Assembly (NCBI RefSeq): GCF_000982415.1
Contig: NZ_LANI01000003.1
Coordinates: 62,001-126,000, forward strand
Direction of reading: 5' to 3'
Length of the DNA: 64,000 nt
Origin: Kiloniella litopenaei
GTDB lineage: Bacteria; Pseudomonadota; Alphaproteobacteria; Kiloniellales; Kiloniellaceae
Below the pieces are notes generated by a model. The model worked only from the letters and a program-made list of their open reading frames with translations, did not search any database and was not told where the DNA came from. Both the position numbers and the translations under genes were made by a program. Positions 26,043 through 35,270 of the stretch are shown here, one piece after another; position 1 is the stretch's first letter, and every line of letters begins with the position of its first letter.

Positions 26043-26735
26043 TTATTCCCCATTACAAATCACCTCATTACAAGTTACATCGTTATCAGAGATATCATTA
26101 CCTCTATTTAGACTTAAAATTTCGCACAGATTAACGAGCATGCCCGCCGTTGCTCCCCAGATAAAATAATCATTGAAAGGAAAAGCATAATAGTATCGCC
26201 GATAGCCTTCAAATTCACGAAAGTGTCGCTGGCGATTGCCCGGCGTTAGAAAGAAATTCAAAGGTACTTCAAAAACTTCGGCAACCTCAAAGCTGTCTGG
26301 CTCAACTGGAAAGGGTGGCTTGATAAGCCCCACAACAGGCGTAATCACAAACCCTGTGCGGGTGACATAGGTATCCAGTTCTCCAATAATATCGACATGT
26401 TTTCTGGGAAGACCTACCTCTTCTTCCAATTCACGTAAAGCGGTGTCACAGTGATTTTGATCTGTGGGGTCAACACGTCCGCCGGGGAAACTGACTTGTC
26501 CAGCATGATCATGAAGGTGATCTGTTCGTTTGGTTAACAGAATCGTGAAGCCATTTTCACGCTCAATCAGCGGCACTACAACAGCCGCGGGGGTTTTATC
26601 GCGCTTTGGATCGAAAAAACCCGGGTTCAAATCGTGATCGCCTCGTAAGTTACCCTGGTCAGACGGCACAGCTTTTTGCTGCGCAAAAACCTGTATCAAT
26701 CTTTGAGATGTCCAGTTCGACCCCACGTTCACCAT
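26043..26735 (-). CDS. Nudix hydrolase, CoA pyrophosphatase type
   Basis: A 230-residue NudL-like enzyme that would split CoA or oxidised CoA into phosphopantetheine and ADP. AAVVVPLIERENGFTILLTKRTDHLHDHAGQVSFPGGRVD leads into the Nudix box (GGRVDPTDQ... TALRELEEEVGL), where the REL.EE catalytic acids are present. The HAGQVSFPGG signature is the CoAse-specific UPF0035 motif. It is coupled to the small membrane protein and cca, but no functional link is obvious. Confidence 0.9.
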   Translation of the reverse strand: MVNVGSNWTSQRLIQVFAQQKAVPSDQGNLRGDHDLNPGFFDPKRDKTPAAVVVPLIERENGFTILLTKRTDHLHDHAGQVSFPGGRVDPTDQNHCDTALRELEEEVGLPRKHVDIIGELDTYVTRTGFVITPVVGLIKPPFPVEPDSFEVAEVFEVPLNFFLTPGNRQRHFREFEGYRRYYYAFPFNDYFIWGATAGMLVNLCEILSLNRGNDISDNDVTCNEVICNGE

Positions 26736-26773
26736 CGCCCTCTTGTTAAAATTTCAGCCTAATCTCAGTACTT

Positions 26774-27301
26774 CTATAGCCCCTTACCCAGCACATAAAA
26801 TACCCCTGAACTCCATACTCCAACGTCCTCTCCCTTTAAGTCGGCCAAATCCACAAGCTGGTAATAAACGTTACGTAATATACGGGCCTCAAGATTATCT
26901 CTTACCAATATATAGGGCGATGGCTCATCACTTCCATCTTTATAATCAATTCGAATCGGGTGATCTTTATCCAGATCAAACCATTGATCCATATTGTTAC
27001 GGAAAGAAAGAACCTGTTCCTCCCCCTGACCAACGCTTTTTAATTCAACAATTGTGAAAGGAACGTCCTCGACACCAATTTGTGCTTTTTCTACAGGTGT
27101 GACCAACCAATATTTACCAGCGTCATCCCGCTTGAGAACTGTCGAAAATAATCGCGCCAAGGCTTTACGCTCTATTTCCCGTCCTTCGTGATACCAAACC
27201 CCATTACGATCAATCCGCATATCAACATGACTGGTTATAGGCATTTGCCGTACGGCTTCGACTAAATCGCTTTGATTTGGTGTGTCACGATAATCTGTCA
27301 T
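26774..27301 (-). CDS. DUF1285 domain protein
   Basis: A 175-residue protein of the DUF1285 family. It has MRIDRNGVWYHEGREIERKALARLFSTVLKRDD near 28-60 and YWLVTPVEKAQIGVEDVPFTI following, the usual opening block, with SPYILVRDNLEARILRNVYYQL toward the end. These proteins are cytoplasmic with an unknown role. It heads the minus-strand run DUF1285, Nudix, DUF6111-like, cca, and is divergent from the MoxR operon. Such a neighbour set is common in alphaproteobacteria. Confidence 0.85.
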   Translation of the reverse strand: MTDYRDTPNQSDLVEAVRQMPITSHVDMRIDRNGVWYHEGREIERKALARLFSTVLKRDDAGKYWLVTPVEKAQIGVEDVPFTIVELKSVGQGEEQVLSFRNNMDQWFDLDKDHPIRIDYKDGSDEPSPYILVRDNLEARILRNVYYQLVDLADLKGEDVGVWSSGVFYVLGKGL

Positions 27302-27413
27302 TTTTTTATGTCTCTATACACAGGCGATCACTGTTGATTGATAGGATATCACTATGCAAATGCTCGTTTTAAGTTCATTATAACCAAGGTGTTATTCGTC
27401 ATTCTAAAGAATT

Positions 27414-27438
27414 GATGTATACTACCATAGGATACATC
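27414..27438. promoter_or_regulatory. Inverted repeat upstream of the MoxR operon
   Basis: GATGTAT (27414-27420) and ATACATC (27432-27438) form a perfect 7-base inverted repeat around an 11-base spacer. It lies about 135 bases before the moxR start, in the DUF1285/moxR divergent region (27302-27574, otherwise without a gene). Candidate operator. Confidence 0.4.
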
Positions 27439-27574
27439 TGGGCAACGACCCTACGGTATATTGCCAATAACACTAACAGGGAACAAACACTGTTCGCGAC
27501 AGAGGAAACAAAGGTAAAGACCCCACCCGACAAGAAGCCATAGTTTTAAAAGTTACGTCAAAAGAGGAAGCAAA

Positions 27575-28588
27575 ATGGACACTACGGATAGAAATCCGAG
27601 TACAACATTATCCAAAGACCTAACCTTACAGGCAGATCAACTCTACACGCGCCTCGCACAACTCAATCAAAATCTAGGAAAAGTTGTTTTTGGGCAAGAA
27701 GATGTCATTGAACAAGTCCTAATTACCTTATTGGCCGGAGGACACGGTCTGCTGGTCGGCGCCCCCGGATTGGCAAAAACGCGATTGGTTGAAAACCTTG
27801 GCATTGTATTTGGCCTTCAGGAAAAGCGTATTCAATGTACGCCCGATTTAATGCCATCCGATATTATTGGTGCCGAAGTTCTGGAAGAAGACGAAGATGG
27901 ACGACGATCTTTCCGCTTCATTCACGGTCCAGTCTTCTCTCAACTGCTCATGGCTGATGAGATCAACCGCGCCAGCCCCAGAACACAGTCAGCTTTGTTA
28001 CAGGCTATGCAAGAACACACTGTCACAGTAGCTGGGCAAAGCCACAAACTCCCCTCTCCCTTCCATGTACTTGCAACTCAAAACCCTCTTGAACAGGAAG
28101 GTACTTATCCCCTTCCAGAAGCACAGCTTGATCGATTTCTTTTGGAAATTTATGTCGGGTATCCAGACCGCGAAGCTGAAAAACAAATGTTGCTTGCGAC
28201 AACCGGAACCAGTGAACCCGAGGCCGAAAGCATTCTGACATCACAAGAACTATTGGCGGCACAGAGCCTGGTTAGGGAAATCCCGGTTGGCGAAGATGTG
28301 CTCGAGGGGATTTTAACACTGGTCCGCAACGGACGCCCGGAAGAAACAGAAGATGACTTTGTAAAACAGTTCGTTGCCTGGGGACCTGGACCTCGTGCCA
28401 GCCAAGCATTGATGATGGCAAGTAAAGCACGATGCCTGCTTCAAGGACGATTGAGCCCCTCACTGGATGATGTAATCGCCTTGGCCGCTCCGGTTTTAAG
28501 ACACAGAATACACTTGGATTTCACTGCTCGAGCCGAAGGCATAACCGTCTCCAAGATTATTAAACGACTTATCGCCCCCCTGAGTTAA
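27575..28588 (+). CDS. MoxR-family AAA+ ATPase
   Basis: A 337-residue AAA+ chaperone-like ATPase. Walker A is GAPGLAKTR (about 62-70), Walker B LLMADEINRASP (about 124-135), and the sensor region FHVLATQNPLEQEGTYPLPEAQLDRFL is typical of MoxR. MoxR proteins work with VWA-domain partners in assembling or maturing complexes such as methanol dehydrogenase. An AGAGGAAG ribosome site precedes the ATG. It leads a four-gene operon with DUF58, a DUF4159 protein and a VWA-like protein, the conserved alphaproteobacterial set. Confidence 0.94.
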   Translation: MDTTDRNPSTTLSKDLTLQADQLYTRLAQLNQNLGKVVFGQEDVIEQVLITLLAGGHGLLVGAPGLAKTRLVENLGIVFGLQEKRIQCTPDLMPSDIIGAEVLEEDEDGRRSFRFIHGPVFSQLLMADEINRASPRTQSALLQAMQEHTVTVAGQSHKLPSPFHVLATQNPLEQEGTYPLPEAQLDRFLLEIYVGYPDREAEKQMLLATTGTSEPEAESILTSQELLAAQSLVREIPVGEDVLEGILTLVRNGRPEETEDDFVKQFVAWGPGPRASQALMMASKARCLLQGRLSPSLDDVIALAAPVLRHRIHLDFTARAEGITVSKIIKRLIAPLS

Positions 28589-28597
28589 AGGGTAAAT

Positions 28598-29599
28598 ATG
28601 TATAAACGGGCCTCATCAATAGAAGCTTCTGCCGAGAAGCTCACTGCAACACTCCCCCCCCTTCTGGTTGAAGCTGAACGTGTTGCGTCAACGGTCTTTC
28701 AAGGGGCGCACGGAAGACGTCATGTGGGACAGGGGGATGAATTCTGGCAGTACAGGCACTATAGCCCCGGGGATTCACCACGAAAAATTGACTGGCGCCG
28801 ATCCGCAAAATCTGATCCAAATTCGGAAAATTCGGGCATATTTATTCGCCAAAAAGAATGGGAATCAGCCCAGAGTTTATGGCTATGGAACAACAATTCC
28901 TCTGGGATGAATTGGGCATCTAGCAAAAACCTTGTAACAAAAACACATCGTGCTTCCGTCCTGAGTCTTGCCCTCGCACAACTTTTAATCCGGGGCGGAG
29001 AAAAAGTCGCTCTGGCCGGGACGGGCATCCCCCCGTCGAATTCAAGGAAAAACCTTTTTACAATTGCGCAACAACTGGAAAGTCACAATTCCGATACCAA
29101 GGACAAACATCCCGAACATGAATTACCCCAAGGATATCGTTTTTCCCAAAATTCTGCCTTGGTCTGCTTTTCCGATTTTCTTGTCCCCTTGGCCGAACAA
29201 AAACAGGTTCTTGCTAGCCTTGCACACAAAAATCTGCGTGTCTGGCTAGTACAAATCCTGGACCCTGCTGAAATGAACTTACCCTACACAGGAAGAGTGA
29301 AGTTCCAGCAACCAGCCGGAGATACCGAACTTTTACATTCAGATGTAGAATCAATCCGTGACTTATATATCGACCGTATACGGGCACATAACAAAGATCT
29401 TTCCCGCCTCGTCAAAAAATGGGGGTGGCACCACATTCTTCACACAACGGACAAATCACCAGAATCCACACTTCTGACTCTCTATCGAAGTATCTCTGAA
29501 CGACAGAACACCATTGCGCTTACCGCCGATGAAAACCGAAATGACACAATGGCAAGAGCCAGTATAAACGGCGGAAAATCAGGGGAAGAGTATGCTTGA
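28598..29599 (+). CDS. DUF58 domain protein
   Basis: A 333-residue DUF58 protein, the usual partner of MoxR ATPases. The diagnostic motif runs HGRRHVGQGDEFWQYRHYSPGDSPRKIDWRRSAKSD at about residues 39-74 (the DxxRxIDWR-like segment), followed by VRQKEWE-type wording FIRQKEWESAQ. The C-terminal half has a VWA-like arrangement (ALVCFSDFL). It starts nine bases after moxR and overlaps the next gene by eight bases. Cytoplasmic or membrane-associated; its biochemical role is unknown. Confidence 0.9.
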   Translation: MYKRASSIEASAEKLTATLPPLLVEAERVASTVFQGAHGRRHVGQGDEFWQYRHYSPGDSPRKIDWRRSAKSDPNSENSGIFIRQKEWESAQSLWLWNNNSSGMNWASSKNLVTKTHRASVLSLALAQLLIRGGEKVALAGTGIPPSNSRKNLFTIAQQLESHNSDTKDKHPEHELPQGYRFSQNSALVCFSDFLVPLAEQKQVLASLAHKNLRVWLVQILDPAEMNLPYTGRVKFQQPAGDTELLHSDVESIRDLYIDRIRAHNKDLSRLVKKWGWHHILHTTDKSPESTLLTLYRSISERQNTIALTADENRNDTMARASINGGKSGEEYA

Positions 29600-32351
29600 T
29601 TTAGGAATCATAGGATTTTTAAATCCATGGCTCTTACTCGGCCTTATGACACTTCCAGTTGTCTGGCTCATTCTGCGCATCACACCACCAGCTCCAAAAA
29701 AGATCACATTCCCAGCTTTGCGCCTTCTCTTCGGGCTACAGGGATCAAGTTCCAAACCCCAAAAGACAGCATGGTGGCTAATTCTATTGAGGATTTTGAT
29801 CTTGTTGCTTTTGATCCTGGCCTTGTCAGAGCCTGTTTATGCGCCAATCAAAAGAGCTGACAATGACTATAACACCCTTGTTTTAGTAGATAACGACTGG
29901 GCATCAACCAACAGCTGGCCCCAACAATTGGGAACATTACGTTCGATGCTGGAACAGAACAAAAGCAGCAACAAACAATTTGCCTTTTTGGCTACAGCAA
30001 AGAACGAGACGGAGCATTATAATTTTTCTGGGTTCAAAAGCCCGGAAAACCTTTTGGCAGATATAGAGCAACTATCAACCATACAAAGCTGGTCATCCAA
30101 CCCACAGGACGCCCTGAAAGGCATTGAAAAGCAGCTAGAACCTTATCAACCACTTAAAATTCTGTGGCTCTCAAACGGAATAACTTCGACCTCGCAGGCG
30201 GACGAAACCCCGGAATTGGAAATACCTTTTGCCATCTCAGAAATTTATCTACCACCTGATGACAATCTTCCCCTTTGGATAACAGCGGTTAAACCAGAGC
30301 AAAACGGGGTAACTGTCACGATAGAACGCGCTTTTGAACAGCTTGAAACAGAAGAACGGATCGCTGCTCTTTCGGATAAAAATGAAATTTTGGCCTCTGA
30401 AAAGGTCACCTTTAATTCCGGCACAAAAACAGTTTCAACAACCCTCAAGATGCCCAATGAGCTCTATAACAAAGCAAAAAAAGTAACCGTCGTCGGAAAG
30501 AGCACAGCGGCCACAACTTTTTTACTTGATCAGAGCAACTATCGTTTTCCTGTGGGCATACTAACGGCAGCAGGACAGCAAGATAACAAATCTTTGCTTG
30601 GCGAACACTATTACCTTCAACGGGCGCTTGGTCTGTTTACCGATGTCAGATACGGATCGATAAAGGAACTGTTGTCACGCGAACTTTCAACAATCATTGT
30701 CACCGACAAAGAAACCATCCCTGTCAACGACCAGGAAACGCTTAGTCAATGGATTGACCAAGGAGGTCTTCTCCTGAGGTTTTCCGGCCCAAATCTCGCA
30801 GAAAAAAGAGATCAGTTTATCCCCGTACCCCTGCGCAGTGGCTATCGAAACCTCGAAGGAAATTTAACTTGGGAACAGCCCCTCACCTTGGAAGATTTTG
30901 ACAAAAACAGCCCCTTTTTCGGACTTCCTCAAAACCCGGAAATAACAGTTTCTGGCCAATTACTCGCCCAACCGACACCCGAATTGGACAGCCACACATG
31001 GGCACGACTTCAAGATGGCACCCCCCTAATCACAGCAACTAACCAGGGGGATGGCACAATTGTGCTTGTCCACACCTCATCAAATACCCGATGGTCAAAC
31101 CTTGCTTTATCCGGATCATTTGTTGATATCCTCAGACGTATATTACAGTTTGGACAAGGTGTTGGCGTCACCAACGCGACCGAAAGCAAGCTTCCCATAC
31201 ACGATGTACTGGATGCCTATGGCAATCTAATTCCTGTTGAAAATTCTGCCATTACATTAGACACGGTGCCCAAAAAACCACTTCAAGCACAAAGCATCGG
31301 TCCCCAAAATCCCCCAGGTTACTATGGAAAAAACAAACGACAAAAAGCCATAAATCTAGCTGGTAACTTGCCAAATGTTCAAAAGAACTATTTCCGTGCT
31401 GATAATCGACACGTTTACGATTCAAAAAGGGAAAGTCCGCTCCAGATACCGTTGTTTTTCATGGCTCTGGTACTTTTTTTACTGGATCAAGCCCTGACCT
31501 TATGGCTCAGAGGCTTATTCCCAATTGCTGCGATCGGAAAACCGATTGCGGTTATCGCCCTCCTTCTAATTCCCGTGGCCTTGATACCTTCCCACAGAGC
31601 AACAGCCCAGGATATCAACGAACCTCTGGACAAAAAGGGCATAGAGGCGACACTGAATACTTACCTTGCCTACATCATCACCGGGGACAACAAGGTCGAT
31701 GCTGACAGCCACTCAGGATTGGCAGGCCTTTCCCTTCAATTGCACAGGCGCACAGCAGTAGAAAATGTGAGGGTGACCGGCGTTGATCTGGATCGAGATC
31801 AAATCTCTCCATACCCTTTTCTGTATTGGCCGATCACGGCTATTCAGGAACCTTTGACATCCCGGGGCAAGCGTCAACTAAACGAGTACATCAGCAATGG
31901 CGGCTTGATCTTATTCGATCTGCGCGAAGCATCCAGCACACTCAATTCTGCTTTGGGATCACAAGGCAATGCACAATACCTGCAAATGCTGACAAATGAG
32001 ATAAATATCCCTCAGATGGAACCTGTTCCGGCCGGACATGTAATTACACGCTCTTTTTACCTTCTGGAAAGCTTTCCAGGCCGTAATAACAATCGAGATT
32101 TTTGGACTGAAAGTACCGATCCTTACAGAAATGACGGTGTTGCAAGAATTTTGATCGGATCAAATGACTGGTCACGCGCCTGGGCGATCAACGGACAAGG
32201 AGCCCCGCTCTATGCCATGGTACGAGGGGGCGAACGCCAACGAGAACTGGCCTATCGCTTTGGCATTAATCTGGTAATGTATGCCTTAACTGGAAACTAC
32301 AAAGAAGATCAGGTTCATATCCCCCATATTCTAGAGAGGCTAGGCCAATGA
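29592..32351 (+). CDS. BatA-type/DUF4159 membrane protein
   Basis: A 919-residue protein. The N terminus is the BatA-like double helix (PWLLLGLMTLPVVWLILRI at about 12-30; LRILILLLLILALSEPVYA at about 66-84) that recurs in MoxR operons. A long periplasmic region follows with a VWA-like segment (TLVLVDNDWASTNSW) whose metal site is incomplete. Two further helices lie at about 618-670, then the C-terminal DUF4159 domain (from about 680), with GLAGLSLQLHRRTAVE, YPFLYWPI, NEYISNGGLILFDLRE and YRNDGVARILIGSNDW. It overlaps both neighbours, so it is translated with them. Confidence 0.88.
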   Translation: MLDLGIIGFLNPWLLLGLMTLPVVWLILRITPPAPKKITFPALRLLFGLQGSSSKPQKTAWWLILLRILILLLLILALSEPVYAPIKRADNDYNTLVLVDNDWASTNSWPQQLGTLRSMLEQNKSSNKQFAFLATAKNETEHYNFSGFKSPENLLADIEQLSTIQSWSSNPQDALKGIEKQLEPYQPLKILWLSNGITSTSQADETPELEIPFAISEIYLPPDDNLPLWITAVKPEQNGVTVTIERAFEQLETEERIAALSDKNEILASEKVTFNSGTKTVSTTLKMPNELYNKAKKVTVVGKSTAATTFLLDQSNYRFPVGILTAAGQQDNKSLLGEHYYLQRALGLFTDVRYGSIKELLSRELSTIIVTDKETIPVNDQETLSQWIDQGGLLLRFSGPNLAEKRDQFIPVPLRSGYRNLEGNLTWEQPLTLEDFDKNSPFFGLPQNPEITVSGQLLAQPTPELDSHTWARLQDGTPLITATNQGDGTIVLVHTSSNTRWSNLALSGSFVDILRRILQFGQGVGVTNATESKLPIHDVLDAYGNLIPVENSAITLDTVPKKPLQAQSIGPQNPPGYYGKNKRQKAINLAGNLPNVQKNYFRADNRHVYDSKRESPLQIPLFFMALVLFLLDQALTLWLRGLFPIAAIGKPIAVIALLLIPVALIPSHRATAQDINEPLDKKGIEATLNTYLAYIITGDNKVDADSHSGLAGLSLQLHRRTAVENVRVTGVDLDRDQISPYPFLYWPITAIQEPLTSRGKRQLNEYISNGGLILFDLREASSTLNSALGSQGNAQYLQMLTNEINIPQMEPVPAGHVITRSFYLLESFPGRNNNRDFWTESTDPYRNDGVARILIGSNDWSRAWAINGQGAPLYAMVRGGERQRELAYRFGINLVMYALTGNYKEDQVHIPHILERLGQ

Positions 32352-34414
32352 TCTCTAGTTACGGAATAGAGTGGCAGCCTCTTGTTCCTCTATGGATGAT
32401 CTACACGATCCTCGGCTTTGCGCTGATTTCATTACTTTCTCTGTTTTTTCTCAAAAGTAAGGGCGGGGAACTCAGAGCATTTTTCTTGGTGATCGTTGCT
32501 CTGTTTTTATCCAATCCCAACCTTCATAAAGAAATCAGCGAAGCTTTACCGGAACTGGTATTGGCCATTGTCGATAATAGCCCATCGATGAATTATGGCG
32601 GGCGAAAAAGTCAAGCTGCCAACGCCCTGACTTCGCTACATGAGCAAGTTAATCAGCGATCAGATCTAATCCTCAAAACCATTCAGATTAACGGAGACGC
32701 CGAAAACGGGACAAAGTTATTCGATGACATATACCTGACTGCTGAAGAGAAAGAACGTCTGGCAGGAATTGTCATCATCTCAGATGGGCAAATTCATGAC
32801 ATCCCCAACACATTAGAAGGAACTCAGTTTCCACAAAACATTCCATTTCATCTATTTTTAGCCGGAGACCCCGACAAGGGGGATCGCCGTATTGTTATTG
32901 AACAGGCTCCGGCCTTTGGAATTATAGATCAGAAAACGGAACTAACCTTTAGAGTTATTGATGAAAACATCAATGAAACAGACACGCCCGCAACGGTTAC
33001 ATTACGTAAAAATGGTGATGTTATCGCGGAGTTTCAAACCCCGATAAACCAAACGATCACACATGAATTGACACTGGAAAATCGCGGGGAAGCAACTTTT
33101 GATATAACCGCAGAAACATTAGGCAACGAAATCACACCGATAAATAATCAGGCTGTTTTCACTGCCAATGGGGTAAGAGACAGATTAAAAGTCCTTTTAA
33201 TTTCAGGAGAACCACACCCAGGCGAACGCGCTTGGAGAAATATTCTCAAAGAAGATCCCTCTGTTGATCTTATTCATTTCACAATTCTTCGACACCCAAG
33301 CAAACAGGACGGCACCCCCATTAGAGAACTGTCCCTCATTGCCTTCCCAATTCACGAATTGTTCGAAGTAAAGCTGGCCGATTTTGACTTGATCATTTTT
33401 GATCAGTATCAGCGTCAAGGTTTCCTTCCCAGTCATTATCTGACCAATATTGTCAGATACGTCAAACAAGGGGGCGCTCTTTTAGAGGTCGGCGGCCCTG
33501 GCTACGCGACACCTGCATCACTCTATAATACCGCACTTGGAAGTATTCTGCCCGCAGAACCTTTGGGAAAAGTATCCGAACAAGCTTTTCAACCCCTTAT
33601 AACACAACTTGGATTTCGCCATCCTGTAACGGCTCGCCTTCCCCAGGCAAACCTGTCAAAAGATGAAAAACCCCGGTGGGGACGATGGTTCAGACAGGTT
33701 GAAACAGATACACTTGGGGGATCAACCCTCATGACTGGGAACGGACAGTTACCTCTGCTTATACTGGATCATTACGAGGCTGGACGTGTTGCTCAGATGA
33801 CCAGTGACCACATTTGGTTATGGGGGCGAAACATCGAAGGCGGGGGTCCACAAACAGAACTGATACGTCGCTTGGTTCACTGGCTTATGAAAGAACCCGA
33901 GCTGGAAGAAGAAACATTAAGAGCTCAGTTAAAAGATCAACAGCTGACAATCACACGCCAGAGCATGTCAGAAAAGGAAGTCACACTGACGATCACCAGT
34001 CCTTCCGGAAAAATAACAGAAACTGTTCTTAGGGCAGATACGCACGGGTATGCCTCAACCAGACTAGAAGCCACAGAACCCGGTCTTTACACAATTAATG
34101 ATAATATCCATACCGTGGTTGCCCAACAGGCCCTAAGTGGCCCCGAGCATGAAAGAGTACGTGCAGATCCCACGCCGCTTGCTTCAATCATCACAACAAG
34201 TAAAGGCGGCACATACCCCCTTAAGGACCTTACCCCCAAGTTACGGCTGGTACGGGGAAAAGGCACTCTAACAGGAAAAGAGTGGGCCGGATTACAGGCA
34301 CAAAGGGCTGAAAAGTTAATTGGATCAACAAGACACCCTCTGCTTCCTCCATGGGTTTTCTTATCCCTTTTACTCTTTACAGCTTTCGGGGCCTGGTATC
34401 GCGAAGGTCGTTAG
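32348..34414 (+). CDS. VWA-like membrane protein (glutamine amidotransferase-like)
   Basis: A 688-residue protein with two N-terminal membrane helices, a VWA-like segment whose DNSPS at about 76-80 matches the DxSxS metal-ion site, and a C-terminal helix (PPWVFLSLLLFTAFGAWY). The middle contains a class I glutamine-amidotransferase-like fold (LLISGEPHPGERAW, RQGFLPSHYLTNIVRYVKQGGALLEVGGPGY), seen in DUF4159-cluster partners. It overlaps the DUF4159 gene by ATGA. Its stop overlaps the convergent GNAT stop (34411-34414). The family assignment is by architecture. Confidence 0.82.
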   Translation: MISSYGIEWQPLVPLWMIYTILGFALISLLSLFFLKSKGGELRAFFLVIVALFLSNPNLHKEISEALPELVLAIVDNSPSMNYGGRKSQAANALTSLHEQVNQRSDLILKTIQINGDAENGTKLFDDIYLTAEEKERLAGIVIISDGQIHDIPNTLEGTQFPQNIPFHLFLAGDPDKGDRRIVIEQAPAFGIIDQKTELTFRVIDENINETDTPATVTLRKNGDVIAEFQTPINQTITHELTLENRGEATFDITAETLGNEITPINNQAVFTANGVRDRLKVLLISGEPHPGERAWRNILKEDPSVDLIHFTILRHPSKQDGTPIRELSLIAFPIHELFEVKLADFDLIIFDQYQRQGFLPSHYLTNIVRYVKQGGALLEVGGPGYATPASLYNTALGSILPAEPLGKVSEQAFQPLITQLGFRHPVTARLPQANLSKDEKPRWGRWFRQVETDTLGGSTLMTGNGQLPLLILDHYEAGRVAQMTSDHIWLWGRNIEGGGPQTELIRRLVHWLMKEPELEEETLRAQLKDQQLTITRQSMSEKEVTLTITSPSGKITETVLRADTHGYASTRLEATEPGLYTINDNIHTVVAQQALSGPEHERVRADPTPLASIITTSKGGTYPLKDLTPKLRLVRGKGTLTGKEWAGLQAQRAEKLIGSTRHPLLPPWVFLSLLLFTAFGAWYREGR

Positions 34415-34947
34415 ACTTTTTGTAGGATACGATCCACACAGGTATTTCCGCAAGGCAACAACTGACCTTTGGGGAGACCGTCAAAGGGGATATTCTGGAG
34501 TGACAGAACCTGAAATTTATCGGCACCGACTGGAACCGGCATATCAAACCCGCAAGGTTTCGCAAGCTCGAAGCCATAGGGTGCATAATAAGGATGTTCG
34601 CCGACAACAAAACACAAACGATACCCCATTTTACGCGCCTCGCTCAGACCGTGCTTAACCAAGGCCTTACCGATACCCTTGCCCTGTAAATCCGGCTGCA
34701 CAGCCAAAGGTCCTAGCAAGATAGCCGTCTCACCATCAATCAGTACAGGCCAAAAGCGGAGTGTCCCGAGCAGATCACCAGACAGGGGGGATCTGACGGA
34801 AAAACTTAAATCTTGAATGGCAGAAACATCAGTCCGGAAAGAATAGGACGGGCGCGATTTGCGCTCAGGTCCAAACGTTAAATCCAACAAAGTGTCGATC
34901 TGTGCTTCATCAGCAGCATTCTGGAGAGTAATCGTATAGTCACACAT
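34411..34947 (-). CDS. GNAT-family N-acetyltransferase (YhbS-like)
   Basis: A 178-residue acetyltransferase resembling YhbS. It carries the acetyl-CoA loop LGPLAVQPDLQGKGIGKALVKHGLSEARKMGYRLCFVVGEHPYYAPYGFE, where Q/GxGxG/A is complete. N-terminal CDYTITLQNAADEAQIDTLLDLTFGPERKSRPSYSFR and C-terminal LPCGNTCVDRILQKV flank it. The acceptor is unknown. The stop overlaps the convergent MoxR-cluster gene. GGAAGT precedes the ATG. Confidence 0.86.
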   Translation of the reverse strand: MCDYTITLQNAADEAQIDTLLDLTFGPERKSRPSYSFRTDVSAIQDLSFSVRSPLSGDLLGTLRFWPVLIDGETAILLGPLAVQPDLQGKGIGKALVKHGLSEARKMGYRLCFVVGEHPYYAPYGFELAKPCGFDMPVPVGADKFQVLSLQNIPFDGLPKGQLLPCGNTCVDRILQKV

Positions 34948-35270
34948 GGTACTTCCTGCATTAGTGCCAGCTCTTCGAGCCTGTACTTTTATTTTTCAAA
35001 GACATTATTGCTAACTGCTGTCTTTGGTTCGTGCAGGTTGACCCGATACTCAGGTCGCTGAACAATCCGTCTCGACACACAGACTAACAGCCCAGCGAAC
35101 AGAAGTTCGAGGGCAGGTGCGTCGTCGTCGGAGATGTTCACAACAGTTGGGCATCTAAATGACCAAACCTTAAAAAAGTAAATACGATTTCTATATCTTC
35201 GATATCACGAAATTTTGCCCTGTCAAAGCAAGAAAATATCTCGAGCATCTTTTTACCGCATATGGGCACT
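34948..35270. other. Intergenic region between GNAT and LysR genes
   Basis: 323 bases with no supported gene. The central part looks more GC-rich than the flanks. On the minus strand a 50-codon frame (35141 to 34989, GTG start) reads VNISDDDAPALELLFAGLL and so on with no known relative; it may be a remnant or chance. No terminator-like hairpin was found. Confidence 0.4.
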
